Notes: generated by a model from the letters alone, not told the origin. Shown: positions 28,701 to 37,498, numbered from the stretch's first letter. The stretch: DNA of 64,000 nt from Bacillota bacterium (GCA_023420895.1 JAEZUY010000010.1:45867-109866); one strand, 5' to 3'. Numbers and translations: made by a program.

Positions 28701-29207
28701 GTATTCGAAGAATATGTTGAATACGTTTCAGCTAACGGAACACTCTCTAATATGGGCAGTGACATATTCTTCTACGGTATAAATGAAGGAGAAACTTGTG
28801 AAGTTAAGATAGAAGAAGGAAAAGTTCTTGTAATCAAGCTTCTTGAAATAGGAAGACTTGATAAAGAAGGATACAGAACTCTTTACTTTGAAGTTAACGG
28901 AATGAGAAGAGTTATAAGACTTAAGGATGAAGACAGCTACGCTATAACTTCAGAACAGCTTGACACAGAAGTTATAATGGCTGATCCTGAAGACGAAAAA
29001 GAAATCGGAGCGAGCATACCAGGAAACGTAATAAAAGTTCTTGTAAAAGAAGGAGACGAAGTAAAAGCTAATCAGACAGTAGCAGTTATAGAAGCTATGA
29101 AGATGGAAACTAACGTTTCTTCACCTATCGAAGGAGTTGTAGACTCAGTTCGTATAGAAGAAGGACAGAGCGTTGAAACTGGAGAACTTGTAGTAAAACT
29201 TAAGTAA
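25767..29207 (+). CDS. pyc: Pyruvate carboxylase, single-chain
   Basis: Adds CO2 to pyruvate to make oxaloacetate, using ATP and biotin. The 1146 residues carry, in order, the biotin carboxylase domain (about 1-455; motifs KPKHIEVQILGD and ERDCSIQRRHQK), the carboxyltransferase domain beginning near residue 528 (DNTLRDAHQSLMATR), and the C-terminal biotin carrier with EAMKMET and biotin lysine Lys1112. The TTG at 25767 follows AGAGGTG. It supplies oxaloacetate to the citrate synthase upstream. Biotin protein ligase is not here. Confidence 0.96.
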   Translation: MKKFRRILVANRGEIAIRVFRACSELGIRSVAIYSKEDKNALFRTKADESYMIGMNKGPVEAYLNIDEIITLAKNKGVDAIHPGYGFLSENTEFARKCEQAGIEFIGPTHEMMDRMGDKIKSKLVASEVGVATIPGIEKAATNEREVKEYAEYCGYPVILKAAAGGGGRGMRIVRSEEDLIEEYYSAKNEAKKAFGIDDIFVEKYIEKPKHIEVQILGDKYGNIVHLYERDCSIQRRHQKVIEFTPALTLTEEQRQNICNDAVKIAKAVNYRSAGTVEFLLDAKGDHYFIEMNPRIQVEHTITEMVTGVDIVQAQIKVAEGYRLDSEEIGIESQDDIKARGCSIQCRVTTEDPLNNFAPDTGTIETYRTGSGFGVRLDGGNGFTGAVITPYYDSLLVKVISHARTFEDTIRKAKRGLQELTIRGVKTNIPFLINVLNHADFIAGKCDTGFIENNPELFTIQTKTDRELKVLNYIGEKSMKTHSREFMEKFDVPVVPEFEKPEILTGTKQILDDNGPEGLVDWIRNTERVLITDNTLRDAHQSLMATRLRTNDMVKVAEAISVLGKDLFSLEMWGGATFDVAYRFLKESPWERLHLLRERIPNILFQMLFRGANAVGYKNYPDNVIREFIKESANSGIDIFRIFDSLNWLKGMEVAIDEVLKTGKVAEACICYTGDILDDSRDKYTLDYYVKTAKEIEKMGAHILAIKDMSSLLKPYAANKLVRALKDEVGLPIHFHTHDTSGNGVASVLSAAEAGADIVDTAFNSMSGLTSQPALNSIVAALENTPRATGMELDGLQKISDYWASVRPVYKQFESDLNSGTTEIYKYEIPGGQYSNLKPQVESFGIGHKFEEVKEMYKTVNEMFGDIVKVTPTSKVVGDMAIFMVQNELTPENIYEKGKDMAFPDSVVSYFEGMIGQPMGGFPEDLQKLVLKGKEPITCRPGELLPPEDFDAIGEHLKSKYNIEATMHDKLAYALYPKVFEEYVEYVSANGTLSNMGSDIFFYGINEGETCEVKIEEGKVLVIKLLEIGRLDKEGYRTLYFEVNGMRRVIRLKDEDSYAITSEQLDTEVIMADPEDEKEIGASIPGNVIKVLVKEGDEVKANQTVAVIEAMKMETNVSSPIEGVVDSVRIEEGQSVETGELVVKLK

Positions 29208-29228
29208 TTAATATAGAATAAGAAAATT

Positions 29229-29280
29229 AAGCCATTGAAAACTATATAAGATTATTTTCTTTTAGTTTTCAATGGCTTTA
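29229..29280 (+). terminator. Terminator after pyc
   Basis: AAGCCATTGAAAACT pairs with AGTTTTCAATGGCTT around a 20-base loop; TTT follows. Confidence 0.75.
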
Positions 29281-29412
29281 AAAATGCTTAAAATAATATA
29301 TAATATTAAATATAGGTTAAATATTCAGAAAAAATCTGTTAACAGAAAATCTGGAAACGATTGCAGAAAGTTCTGAAACTAAACTTATAATCTAAAGAGA
29401 AGGAGTGTTTTT

Positions 29413-29880
29413 ATGAAAGGAAAAGCCCTCTTCTTTATTGCTCTTTATATATTCTGGATAATTCTTTCAGAACGATTCACAGCTGAGACTTTCATCATAG
29501 GCATAGGAGTAATTATAATAGTCGCGATGCTCAATAAGCACGAAGATGAACAGGAGTCTATAGCTAAAAAGCCTCTTTTATATTTAAAACTGCTGCTTGT
29601 GCTTTTAAAAGAGATAGTAGTTTCCAATATAGAAGTTGCGATGATTGTTCTGAGTCCTAAGATGGATATAAATCCTCATGTGTTTCAGTACAGAACGAAA
29701 CTCAAGTCTGAAAAGCTCAGAGTTATACTTGCAAATACTATAACTATAACTCCGGGAACTGTTACAGCATCTCTTGACGGAGACGTTTTAACTATCCACG
29801 CTTTGAAAGACAGCAATGAGGAAGGCGTTCAGAATTCTACTATAGAAAAAATATTACTAGAGATAGAAGGAAGAGAATAA
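29413..29880 (+). CDS. mrpE: Na+/H+ antiporter subunit E (MrpE/MnhE)
   Basis: A 155-residue membrane protein with a hydrophobic N-terminal half and the family features NIEVAMIVLSP and NTITITPGT. MrpE is one of the small subunits needed for full activity of the multisubunit cation/proton antiporter. First gene of a ten-gene operon whose members are packed with 1-35-base gaps or overlaps. The ATG follows GAGAAGGAG. Confidence 0.9.
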   Translation: MKGKALFFIALYIFWIILSERFTAETFIIGIGVIIIVAMLNKHEDEQESIAKKPLLYLKLLLVLLKEIVVSNIEVAMIVLSPKMDINPHVFQYRTKLKSEKLRVILANTITITPGTVTASLDGDVLTIHALKDSNEEGVQNSTIEKILLEIEGRE

Positions 29881-29881
29881 T

Positions 29882-30145
29882 ATGGAGAAATTTTTAATAG
29901 CAGCGACTATAGCACTGGCTGTGAGCATATTCATATGCTTTACGAGAGCTGTAAAGGGACCTGCATTTGCAGACAGACTTATAGCGATAAACGTAATCGG
30001 AACAAAAACTATAGTACTTATTTCAGTAGTTTCGTACATTATAAAAGAATCATACTTCATAGACATAGTTCTCGTTTATGCACTCGTAAGTTTCCTAGGC
30101 TCTACAGTCATATCAAAAGTTGTACTGGAGGAGAACGATGATTAG
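29882..30145 (+). CDS. mrpF: Na+/H+ antiporter subunit F (MrpF/MnhF)
   Basis: 87 residues with three hydrophobic segments. The motif KGPAFADRLIAINVIGTK near residue 25 is the MrpF signature. It starts one base after mrpE ends, and its end overlaps the next gene. Confidence 0.9.
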   Translation: MEKFLIAATIALAVSIFICFTRAVKGPAFADRLIAINVIGTKTIVLISVVSYIIKESYFIDIVLVYALVSFLGSTVISKVVLEENDD

Positions 30146-30458
30146 AGATATTATTACAGTTATTTTCCTTGCAGGAGGAGTATTCTTCTTCTATGTAGGA
30201 ACAATAGGGCTGATAAGGTTTCCAGATACACTGACGAGAGGCCATGCGGCGGCTAAATGCGACACACTTGGAGCCGCACTGAGTCTTATGGCGCTCGTGA
30301 TTTACGACGGAGTTTCATTTTCAAGCGTGAAACTGATACTCACAATAGCATTTCTATGGCTGACTAACCCTACAGCAACTCACCTTATAGTGAAAAGTGT
30401 TCTGAAGAGCACTGGAAAGTTCAAAGAAGGCGGAAAGCTGGAGAGCGCGGAAAAATAG
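30138..30458 (+). CDS. mrpG: Na+/H+ antiporter subunit G (MrpG/MnhG)
   Basis: 106 residues with three membrane segments. GLIRFPDTLTRGHAAAK in the first half is the MrpG signature. I use the ATG at 30138 (GGAGGAGAACG just upstream), inside the end of mrpF, giving an 8-base overlap. Confidence 0.9.
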   Translation: MIRDIITVIFLAGGVFFFYVGTIGLIRFPDTLTRGHAAAKCDTLGAALSLMALVIYDGVSFSSVKLILTIAFLWLTNPTATHLIVKSVLKSTGKFKEGGKLESAEK

Positions 30459-30495
30459 GAATGCTGACTAAAGACTCAAGAAATGGAGTGATTAG

Positions 30496-30750
30496 ATGGA
30501 GATATTCATGATAATAATGCTTCTGTTTCTTATAGTTTCTTCTATAGCCATAGCTATGATAAAAGATCTTTTCGGAGCGGTAATAGTTTTTATGGTGTAC
30601 AGTCTTATCATGGCGATAATATGGGAGCAGCTCAATGCGCCCGACCTGGCAATTACAGAAGCGGCAGTCGGAGCGGGAGTTACTACACTTCTGTTCGTTA
30701 TTACTTTGAGAAAGCTGAATGCTGATAAGAGAGGTAATAAAAATGCATAG
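30496..30750 (+). CDS. DUF4040 / MbhD-type antiporter subunit
   Basis: 84 residues, three hydrophobic segments; APDLAITEAAVGAG is typical of the DUF4040 group, which corresponds to part of the C-terminal region of the long MrpA protein. Here this part is a separate gene, as in the Mbh hydrogenase and archaeal Mrp-like clusters. It overlaps the next gene by 8 bases. Confidence 0.82.
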   Translation: MEIFMIIMLLFLIVSSIAIAMIKDLFGAVIVFMVYSLIMAIIWEQLNAPDLAITEAAVGAGVTTLLFVITLRKLNADKRGNKNA

Positions 30751-31042
30751 AAAAATACTTGGAGTAGTTCTTACTCTTATAATAATAGCAATTCTGCTCC
30801 TGGGAGTTAAAGATCTTCCTCCTTTCGGGTCTGCAGACAGTCCTGTAAACAACTATGTTGCCGAAAGGTATATAGAAAAGGGAAGAGAAGAAACGGGAGC
30901 GACTAATATAGTGGCGGGTGTTATACTCGACTACAGAGCGTTCGACACATTCGTCGAAGCATCGGTGCTTTTCACATCGATAATAATAATAATATGTATA
31001 ATGAAAAATGATTTAAATGTGGAGAGGAAAAGAAATGAATAG
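30743..31042 (+). CDS. MbhE-type antiporter subunit
   Basis: 99 residues with a hydrophobic N-terminus and a second segment near the end. The stretch ETGATNIVAGVILDYRAFDT is typical of the region that follows the DUF4040 part in the long MrpA and of MbhE. I start at the ATG at 30743 behind GAGAGGTAA. Confidence 0.8.
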   Translation: MHRKILGVVLTLIIIAILLLGVKDLPPFGSADSPVNNYVAERYIEKGREETGATNIVAGVILDYRAFDTFVEASVLFTSIIIIICIMKNDLNVERKRNE

Positions 31043-31454
31043 CACAATACTAAAAACAGTAGGTAAAGCTGTTATTCCTTTTATGCAGGTGTTCGGAATC
31101 TACGTAGTTCTCTTCGGACATATGTCCCCTGGAGGAGGATTCGCAGGAGGAACTATACTCGGAGCAAGCATGATACTCATGAATCTTGTTTACGGAAGAG
31201 AGTTCTGTATGAAGAAGTTCAGATACGGAACTATAATGAAGGTTGCGACAGTGGCAATACTCTTCTACGGAATAGTCAAAGGCTACAGTTTTATAACAGG
31301 AGGAAGCCATATAGACGCGCCTCATCTGCCTTTGGGAACGCCTGGAAACATACTGAGCGGAGCGTATATAGTGCCGCTTAATATATGTGTAGGTATAATA
31401 GTTGCAATAACAATATATATTTTCTACAATCTCTTCGATAAAGGGGAGGTATAA
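31035..31454 (+). CDS. mrpB: Na+/H+ antiporter subunit B (MrpB/MnhB)
   Basis: 139 residues and four membrane segments. GHMSPGGGFAGGTILGA is the MrpB signature. The ATG at 31035 overlaps the end of the MbhE-like gene and has GGAGAGG upstream. Confidence 0.9.
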   Translation: MNSTILKTVGKAVIPFMQVFGIYVVLFGHMSPGGGFAGGTILGASMILMNLVYGREFCMKKFRYGTIMKVATVAILFYGIVKGYSFITGGSHIDAPHLPLGTPGNILSGAYIVPLNICVGIIVAITIYIFYNLFDKGEV

Positions 31455-31455
31455 T

Positions 31456-31833
31456 ATGGGCAGTATACTGAGCAATTATGTTGAAACAGGTGCAATAGTC
31501 CTTTTCGGGATAGGTTTTGCAATAATGCTTATAAACAACAACCTCATAAGAAAGATAATAGGGATGAATATAATGGACACTTCCATCTTCCTTTTCTTCA
31601 TAGCTAAAGGATATATACCCGGAAGAGAAGCTCCTATAGTCGTAGGAGAATATCACGGAGTAGACGCTTATGTCAATCCGATACCGACATCTCTTATGCT
31701 TACAGGTATAGTTGTTGCAATAAGCATGACGGCATTTCTGCTTGCACTGACTATAAAGATAAACGAAGCTTACGGAACAATCGAGCTTGACGAAATAATA
31801 AAGATGAAAGGAGATTCTTATGAACGTAGATAG
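31456..31833 (+). CDS. mrpC: Na+/H+ antiporter subunit C (MrpC/MnhC, NuoK-like)
   Basis: 125 residues with three membrane segments, related to NuoK of complex I. The conserved core is GIGFAIMLINNNLIRKIIGM followed by D-T-S. It ends 14 bases inside the next gene. Confidence 0.9.
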   Translation: MGSILSNYVETGAIVLFGIGFAIMLINNNLIRKIIGMNIMDTSIFLFFIAKGYIPGREAPIVVGEYHGVDAYVNPIPTSLMLTGIVVAISMTAFLLALTIKINEAYGTIELDEIIKMKGDSYERR

Positions 31834-33301
31834 TTTTCCGCTTTTGATGATAATAATCTCCTATGTCCTCGGATTTTTCGGGGTTTTATTTGGAATACTC
31901 AGAAAGAATATCAGGTTTTCGAAATTTATAACTCTGGCGACATCAGTAATACACTTGGTGCTTTCATTATTCGTTCTGAAATACACACTGACTAACGGCC
32001 AGTTCATATACAATGCAGGCCATTATGAAGCGCCATGGGGAGTGGAACTCATGATAGGAAATGTAGAAGCTATTTTCGGAGTTCTGTTTGCATTTGTATA
32101 TTTCATAGTTACATGGTACTCATTCGAAACTCTTAAAAGAGAAATTTCTGAAACGAGAATAGGAATATACTATTTTCTCACTAATATACTGATAGGATCG
32201 CTGCTCGGAGTAGTTTTTACAAACGACATATTCAACTCATACGTATTTATAGAGATAGGAACTCTTGCCGCATGCGGAATTATAGTTATTAAAAACAAGA
32301 AAGACAATTTCCTTGCGACTATAAAATACTTAGTTCTGAGCAACCTCGGATCCGGACTTTTCCTGATGGGAATAGCATTCATGTTCTCAATAACAGGAAA
32401 TCTGAATATGAGCTTTATACACAAAGAGATAGCGCAGAATCATGCATCTTATACAAACGTTATCCTGGTGAGCACGGCTCTTTTTACAATAGGACTGGGT
32501 ATAAAGTCTGCACTTTTCCCGGTTCACACATGGCTTCCTGACGGACACTCGTCAGCGCCTACGACGTCTTCACCGCTTCTTTCAGCACTGGTTATAAAGG
32601 CGTTCTTCTATCTGTACGTGAAAGTTCTGTACAGAGCTCTGGGAGTAGACCTTCCGGAAGTTCACTATATTTTCACAGTTCTTCTCGTTCTCGGATGCGT
32701 GGGAATGATTGCAGGATCGCTTCTCGCGATTGTGCAGGGAGAACTGAAGAGAACTATAGCCTATTCGACTGTAGCGCAGATGGGCTATATATTCTTCGGA
32801 CTCGGCTTGGGAACTAAAACAGGCCTTGTCTTTGCATTCTACCATGTCATTGCGCACGCTTTAGCGAAGTCGATACTCTTCCTTTCATCGGGAAGCATGG
32901 TAAATTATACGGGAAGCAAGATGATTTCAAGTCTGAGCGGTATAGGCAGAAAGATGCCTGTAGAACTTCTGACATTTACGCTTGCTTCAATGTCGATGGT
33001 CGGAATTCCTATGCTTCCGGGATTCGTGAGCAAATGGAATCTGGCGACTGAATCGGCTCATATGGGTAATTTTCTTCTTGTAGGAATCGTCCTCATAAGC
33101 GGACTGCTCAATGCTTTCTACTATTTCCCGATAATAGTGAGAGGATTCTTCATGGTTCCTGACGAAGAAGCCGAGGGAACGACTGTGGATGCTGTTTACA
33201 GCCCTCACAGAATAGTGCCGCTGCTTCTGCTTTCTGCAGGACTTGTATATGCAGGCATAAATTCAGAAAATATAATAAACGCGTTCCTTTCGGGACTTTA
33301 G
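31820..33301 (+). CDS. Antiporter-like proton channel subunit (MrpD/NuoM-N family), first of three
   Basis: 493 residues, about 14 membrane segments. Residues on which proton transfer depends in the family are kept: Glu145 (FIEIGTLAA) and Lys229 (GLGIKSALFPVHTWLPDGH). It follows mrpC, as MrpD does in the standard operon. Of the three large subunits I cannot tell by eye which is the true MrpD. Confidence 0.85.
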   Translation: MNVDSFPLLMIIISYVLGFFGVLFGILRKNIRFSKFITLATSVIHLVLSLFVLKYTLTNGQFIYNAGHYEAPWGVELMIGNVEAIFGVLFAFVYFIVTWYSFETLKREISETRIGIYYFLTNILIGSLLGVVFTNDIFNSYVFIEIGTLAACGIIVIKNKKDNFLATIKYLVLSNLGSGLFLMGIAFMFSITGNLNMSFIHKEIAQNHASYTNVILVSTALFTIGLGIKSALFPVHTWLPDGHSSAPTTSSPLLSALVIKAFFYLYVKVLYRALGVDLPEVHYIFTVLLVLGCVGMIAGSLLAIVQGELKRTIAYSTVAQMGYIFFGLGLGTKTGLVFAFYHVIAHALAKSILFLSSGSMVNYTGSKMISSLSGIGRKMPVELLTFTLASMSMVGIPMLPGFVSKWNLATESAHMGNFLLVGIVLISGLLNAFYYFPIIVRGFFMVPDEEAEGTTVDAVYSPHRIVPLLLLSAGLVYAGINSENIINAFLSGL

Positions 33302-33322
33302 AGAAAGAGGGGTGTAATCTGA

Positions 33323-34792
33323 ATGGATAATTTATTCTTGCTGCTGCCGATAGTATTTCCGTTTCTTATAGCAGTTCTGGTGCTTTTAAAAGCGTTCAGA
33401 CTGAGACCGGCGAGAAATATAATGGTAGTGACACTAGTAATATGCAACTTCTTTCTAGTTGTGTTTTTAAGCAAGTTTCAGGGCAGAGAACTCTTTCTCA
33501 TGAGCTTTAACGAGAACATAAATCTCTATCTGAAAGTTGATAAATTCGGACTGCTGTTCGGTATAATGGCGTCCTTTCTATGGTGCATAGCTTCATTCTA
33601 TGCAACCAAATATATGGAGCATGAAGGAGGAGAGAGAAGATTTTTCTTCTTCTACATGACCACACTCGGAGTTACTATGGGGATAGCCCTTTCAGGAACT
33701 CTGTTCACACTGTATATGTTCTATGAGCTTCTGACTCTTTCAACATATCCTCTAGTTATTCATACGAAGACTGAAGAGGCTTTAAAGAGCGGAGTGAAAT
33801 ATCTCGTGTATTCGTTTGCAGGAGCGACTCTCATTATAACGGGGATGATACTTCTTTACGACAAGACAAATACACTCGACTTCATGCCTATGGGAATATT
33901 CACAGAAGGAGTCGAAGCATACGGGAAAAATCATCTCATAGCAATATATATAATGCTTTTCATAGGATTCGGTGTAAAAGCCGCGCTCGCGCCTTTCCAT
34001 TCATGGCTTCCGAATGCCATGGTGGCGCCGACACCGGTTTCAGCACTTCTTCACGCTGTTGCCGTAGTTAAATCGGGAATTTTCGGACTGGTTAGAATAT
34101 CGTACTTTATATTCACACCGGCAATAATATATGCAATAGATGCAGACGTGTTCATCAATATCCTCATAGGAATAACGATTCTTATGGGATCTATACTCGC
34201 TCTGCACCATGACAATCTTAAGAAGAGACTCGCATATTCGACTATATCCCAGCTGGGGTATGTGACACTCGGAATATCGCTTCTTAATCAGAATGCTTTC
34301 GTAGGTGGAATGTTTCACCTTGTGAACCACGCATTCATAAAGATAGTCCTCTTCTTCTGTGCAGGTTCGATACTCATAGCTTCAGGAAAGACTAAAGTGT
34401 CGGAAATAAGGGGAATAGGAAGAAAGATGCCTGTGACGATGACATGCTTTGCAATAGCGTCTCTGTCGCTCGTAGGTATACCTCCGACTAACGGATTCGT
34501 AAGTAAGTGGTATCTGGCGCTCGGAGGACTTGAAGGAAATAAACTTCTGTTCGTTGTAATTCTGCTGATATCGGCATTCCTTACAGCGGCATATCTTCTT
34601 CCGATAGTTATAACAGCATTCCTTCCTGCAAAGGAAATGGATGCAAATTTAGAAGAATTCAAAGATCTCAGGGAATCACCGTTCCCGATGATTTCTTCAA
34701 TAGTGATTCTAACAGCGATAGTAGTTCTGCTGGGGATTTATCCAAATCCTCTGATTTCATTCATAAGTGAAATCGCGGCAGAAATTATATAG
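33323..34792 (+). CDS. Antiporter-like subunit (MrpD/NuoM family), second of three
   Basis: 489 residues. Glu135 (FYELLTLSTYPL) and Lys219 (GFGVKAALAPFHSWLP) are conserved. It has the later HAVAVVKSG motif of NuoM/MrpD. Translation starts 21 bases after the previous stop. Confidence 0.85.
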   Translation: MDNLFLLLPIVFPFLIAVLVLLKAFRLRPARNIMVVTLVICNFFLVVFLSKFQGRELFLMSFNENINLYLKVDKFGLLFGIMASFLWCIASFYATKYMEHEGGERRFFFFYMTTLGVTMGIALSGTLFTLYMFYELLTLSTYPLVIHTKTEEALKSGVKYLVYSFAGATLIITGMILLYDKTNTLDFMPMGIFTEGVEAYGKNHLIAIYIMLFIGFGVKAALAPFHSWLPNAMVAPTPVSALLHAVAVVKSGIFGLVRISYFIFTPAIIYAIDADVFINILIGITILMGSILALHHDNLKKRLAYSTISQLGYVTLGISLLNQNAFVGGMFHLVNHAFIKIVLFFCAGSILIASGKTKVSEIRGIGRKMPVTMTCFAIASLSLVGIPPTNGFVSKWYLALGGLEGNKLLFVVILLISAFLTAAYLLPIVITAFLPAKEMDANLEEFKDLRESPFPMISSIVILTAIVVLLGIYPNPLISFISEIAAEII

Positions 34793-34804
34793 GAGGTGAA
34801 GCAG

Positions 34805-36787
34805 ATGGATTACAGCAAACTGCTGCTTCTTCCGATTCTGCTTCCGACGCTTGGAGCAGTTGGAGGATTCTTCATCGGAAGAAAGAATGAAAAAGCAAGA
34901 GATATTTTCAATATGATAATAACTGGAATAAACTTCGTTCTAGTGAGCTTTTTACTGAAACCTCTAGTTACATCGGGAAGCTTTGAAATATTCATCCCGG
35001 ATATAATGGGGGTAGGGCTCGATCTCAAGATGGATATGCTCAGATTCATATTCACCTGGATATCGAGTTTCATATGGTTCCTGGCTACAGTTTATTCATC
35101 ACAGTACCTTATAAATTATAAAAACAGAAACAGATATTACGCATTTTTCATGCTCACTCTGGCTGCAACGCTCGGAGTGTTCATGTCGGAGAATATACTG
35201 AACCTTTTCACATTCTTCGAAATAATGTCGTTTACATCATACGTTCTGATAATTCACGATCAGGACAAGTATGCGCACGAAGCCGGAACATCGTATATTG
35301 CGATGGCAATAATAGGAAGTTTCATACTTCTTATGGGGATATTCCTTTCGTACGACTACACAGGAGCGATAACTATAACTCAGATGGCATCTGCGTTTAA
35401 ATTCCTGGGGTCTGAAAAGTATTTCATAGCTATTCTGATGCTTGTAGGTTTCGGGGTAAAGGCCAGCGCCTTCCCGCTTCACGTGTGGCTTCCTAAAGCC
35501 CACCCGGCGGCACCGAGCCCGGCGTCAGCAGTGCTTTCAGGTATACTTATCAAGACCGGAATATTCGGGATACTGATAGTCTCAGCATTTATAATGAGAG
35601 GAGACTACAATATAGGCTTCCTGCTTACTACAGTGGGACTCATAAATATGTTTCTCGGAGGTTTCCTTGCGATGTTCCAGAGAAATATAAAAACTGTATT
35701 CGCATACAGCTCTATGAGCCAAGCAGGATATATAATGCTCGGAATAGGACTTGCAAATCTTCTCAGAAGTGACGGAAGCCTTGCAATGTACGGAGTTCTT
35801 TTCCATATAATAAATCACGCAGTGTTTAAAGTGCTTCTGTTCTTTATAGCGGGACTTATATACATGGTTCTTCACGAACTGAGTGTGAACGTTATAAAAG
35901 GATTCGGAAAACATACCAAAGTTTTAAAAGGAGCTTTCATAATAGCAATGTGCGCTATAACTGGAGTTCCGGGATTCAGCGGATACGTAGGAAAGACGAT
36001 AATCCACCATGCGCTCACAGAAGCTTCTCATATACACGGAGGAATCTACTTCACAATTGCTGAAGTCGTATTCACACTTGCGAGTGCATTCACAGTGGCT
36101 TATCTTCTTAAAGTTTTCGTGTCTGTATTCCTTTACGACAATGAAAAATACGGACCGCCTACGGAAAAAGAGAAGATTGAATCTCCAATATACCATATGA
36201 GCAAGAGAGCATTATTCCCGCTTATCGCGCTTTCAGCAATGATACTCTATGTGGGACTTTTCCCTAAAACGCTGATGCCGATGATGCAGAGAGCAATGGC
36301 TTATATAGGTTACGGACTTGCATTCGACAGTCATATATTTGACAGTCACAGCATATTCTCGACTCTTCTTTCTATAGGAATAGGAATTCTGATTTACTTC
36401 TTCTTCATAAGAAAAGTTCTTCTTAAAGAAGTGGACGGAAAGAGAGAATACGTGAATCCTACTAAAACATGGTTCAATCTCGAGAGAGATCTTTACGTTC
36501 CTGTTTTCAGAATGACTTATAAAGGCGTATCGAGAGTATTTAATGCAGTAGATACCGTATTTATAAGCGGGGTTGAAAATGCAGGAAACTTCATGAGCAA
36601 TATGCTTTTAAGAGAGGTCACAGTAGATATGTCTGCGCCCGAAGAGGAGACGAGAAACGTATCGATGCCTCTTAGAGATGCAATAAATTATGTAAGACTG
36701 AAATTCAACAGTATGGTGTATTCGCTCTTTATATTCGCAATAATACTTGCGATAACTCTTGTGTTCATAATTTTCAGCTATTCGTAA
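34805..36787 (+). CDS. Antiporter-like subunit, NuoL/MrpA-like, third of three
   Basis: 660 residues, the longest; it keeps Glu139 (FFEIMSFTSYVL) and Lys219 (GFGVKASAFPLHVWLPKAH). A ~150-residue C-terminal extension ends in a membrane segment, as in NuoL- or MrpA-type chains, but it lacks the DUF4040/MbhE part, which is encoded separately upstream. I start at the ATG at 34805 behind AGGAGG with 8-base spacing; the GTG at 34796 overlaps that site. Last gene of the operon. Confidence 0.85.
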   Translation: MDYSKLLLLPILLPTLGAVGGFFIGRKNEKARDIFNMIITGINFVLVSFLLKPLVTSGSFEIFIPDIMGVGLDLKMDMLRFIFTWISSFIWFLATVYSSQYLINYKNRNRYYAFFMLTLAATLGVFMSENILNLFTFFEIMSFTSYVLIIHDQDKYAHEAGTSYIAMAIIGSFILLMGIFLSYDYTGAITITQMASAFKFLGSEKYFIAILMLVGFGVKASAFPLHVWLPKAHPAAPSPASAVLSGILIKTGIFGILIVSAFIMRGDYNIGFLLTTVGLINMFLGGFLAMFQRNIKTVFAYSSMSQAGYIMLGIGLANLLRSDGSLAMYGVLFHIINHAVFKVLLFFIAGLIYMVLHELSVNVIKGFGKHTKVLKGAFIIAMCAITGVPGFSGYVGKTIIHHALTEASHIHGGIYFTIAEVVFTLASAFTVAYLLKVFVSVFLYDNEKYGPPTEKEKIESPIYHMSKRALFPLIALSAMILYVGLFPKTLMPMMQRAMAYIGYGLAFDSHIFDSHSIFSTLLSIGIGILIYFFFIRKVLLKEVDGKREYVNPTKTWFNLERDLYVPVFRMTYKGVSRVFNAVDTVFISGVENAGNFMSNMLLREVTVDMSAPEEETRNVSMPLRDAINYVRLKFNSMVYSLFIFAIILAITLVFIIFSYS

Positions 36788-36863
36788 TGATGAATGAAGA
36801 GATTGCGTGAATATTCAAATACTTGAAATTTAAGAAATTTTGAAATATAATTAAATCACATAA

Positions 36864-36898
36864 TACAATAGAAACTCCTGTCTCAGACAGGAGTTTTT
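36864..36898 (+). terminator. Terminator after the Mrp operon, close to xpt
   Basis: AACTCCTGTC and GACAGGAGTT (36873-36895) with a short loop, then TTTT. Just upstream TTGAAA (36840-36845), 18 bases and TACAAT (36864-36869) may be the xpt promoter, so the hairpin could also lie at the very start of the xpt transcript. Confidence 0.7.
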
Positions 36899-36919
36899 AT
36901 TAGACGGAGGGAGCAGAAT

Positions 36920-37498
36920 ATGGAACTTCTAGAACAGAAAATACTTAAAGACGGAAAAGTATCAGACGGGGGAATACTTAAGGTGGATTCATTCCTGAAT
37001 CACCAGCTTGATGTTGAATTTTTAAATGAGATAGGAAAAGAATTTAAAAGAAGATTCTCAGACGTTGAAGTAAATAAAATAATGACTATTGAAGCGTCCG
37101 GGATAGCGATTGCATGTATAACAGCTCAGTATTTCGGAAATGTGCCTGTTGTATTTGCAAAGAAAAGCGAATCAAGAAACCTTGATAAAGATGTGTATGA
37201 AAGCGATGTTTTCTCATTCACAAAAGGAAAGACTTACAAAATAAAAGTTTCTAAAAGATATGTTAATGAAGGAGATAAAGTTCTTATAGTAGACGATTTC
37301 CTTGCAAACGGTTTTGCAACACTTGGAATGATAGATATCGTTCAGAAAGGCGGAGGAGAAGTAGCCGGAATCGGTATAGTAATAGAAAAATCATACCAGC
37401 CGGGAGGAAATCTTCTGAGAGAGCTCGGAGTAAATCTGCATTCACTTGCAAGAATAGATTTTGACGACAAGAACAACCTGATATTTAAAAAAGATTAA
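36920..37498 (+). CDS. xpt: Xanthine phosphoribosyltransferase
   Basis: Salvages xanthine to XMP with PRPP. 192 residues. The PRPP motif VLIVDDFLANGFATLG is near residue 122; the N-terminus MELLEQKILKDGKV matches the Firmicute enzyme. The ATG follows GGAGGGAG. No purine riboswitch precedes it, unlike in Bacillus. Confidence 0.94.
   Translation: MELLEQKILKDGKVSDGGILKVDSFLNHQLDVEFLNEIGKEFKRRFSDVEVNKIMTIEASGIAIACITAQYFGNVPVVFAKKSESRNLDKDVYESDVFSFTKGKTYKIKVSKRYVNEGDKVLIVDDFLANGFATLGMIDIVQKGGGEVAGIGIVIEKSYQPGGNLLRELGVNLHSLARIDFDDKNNLIFKKD

Noticed and set aside
29413..36787. Membrane-bound hydrogenase (Mbh) cluster
   Set aside because: No NiFe hydrogenase subunits are present in the operon; only the antiporter module is.
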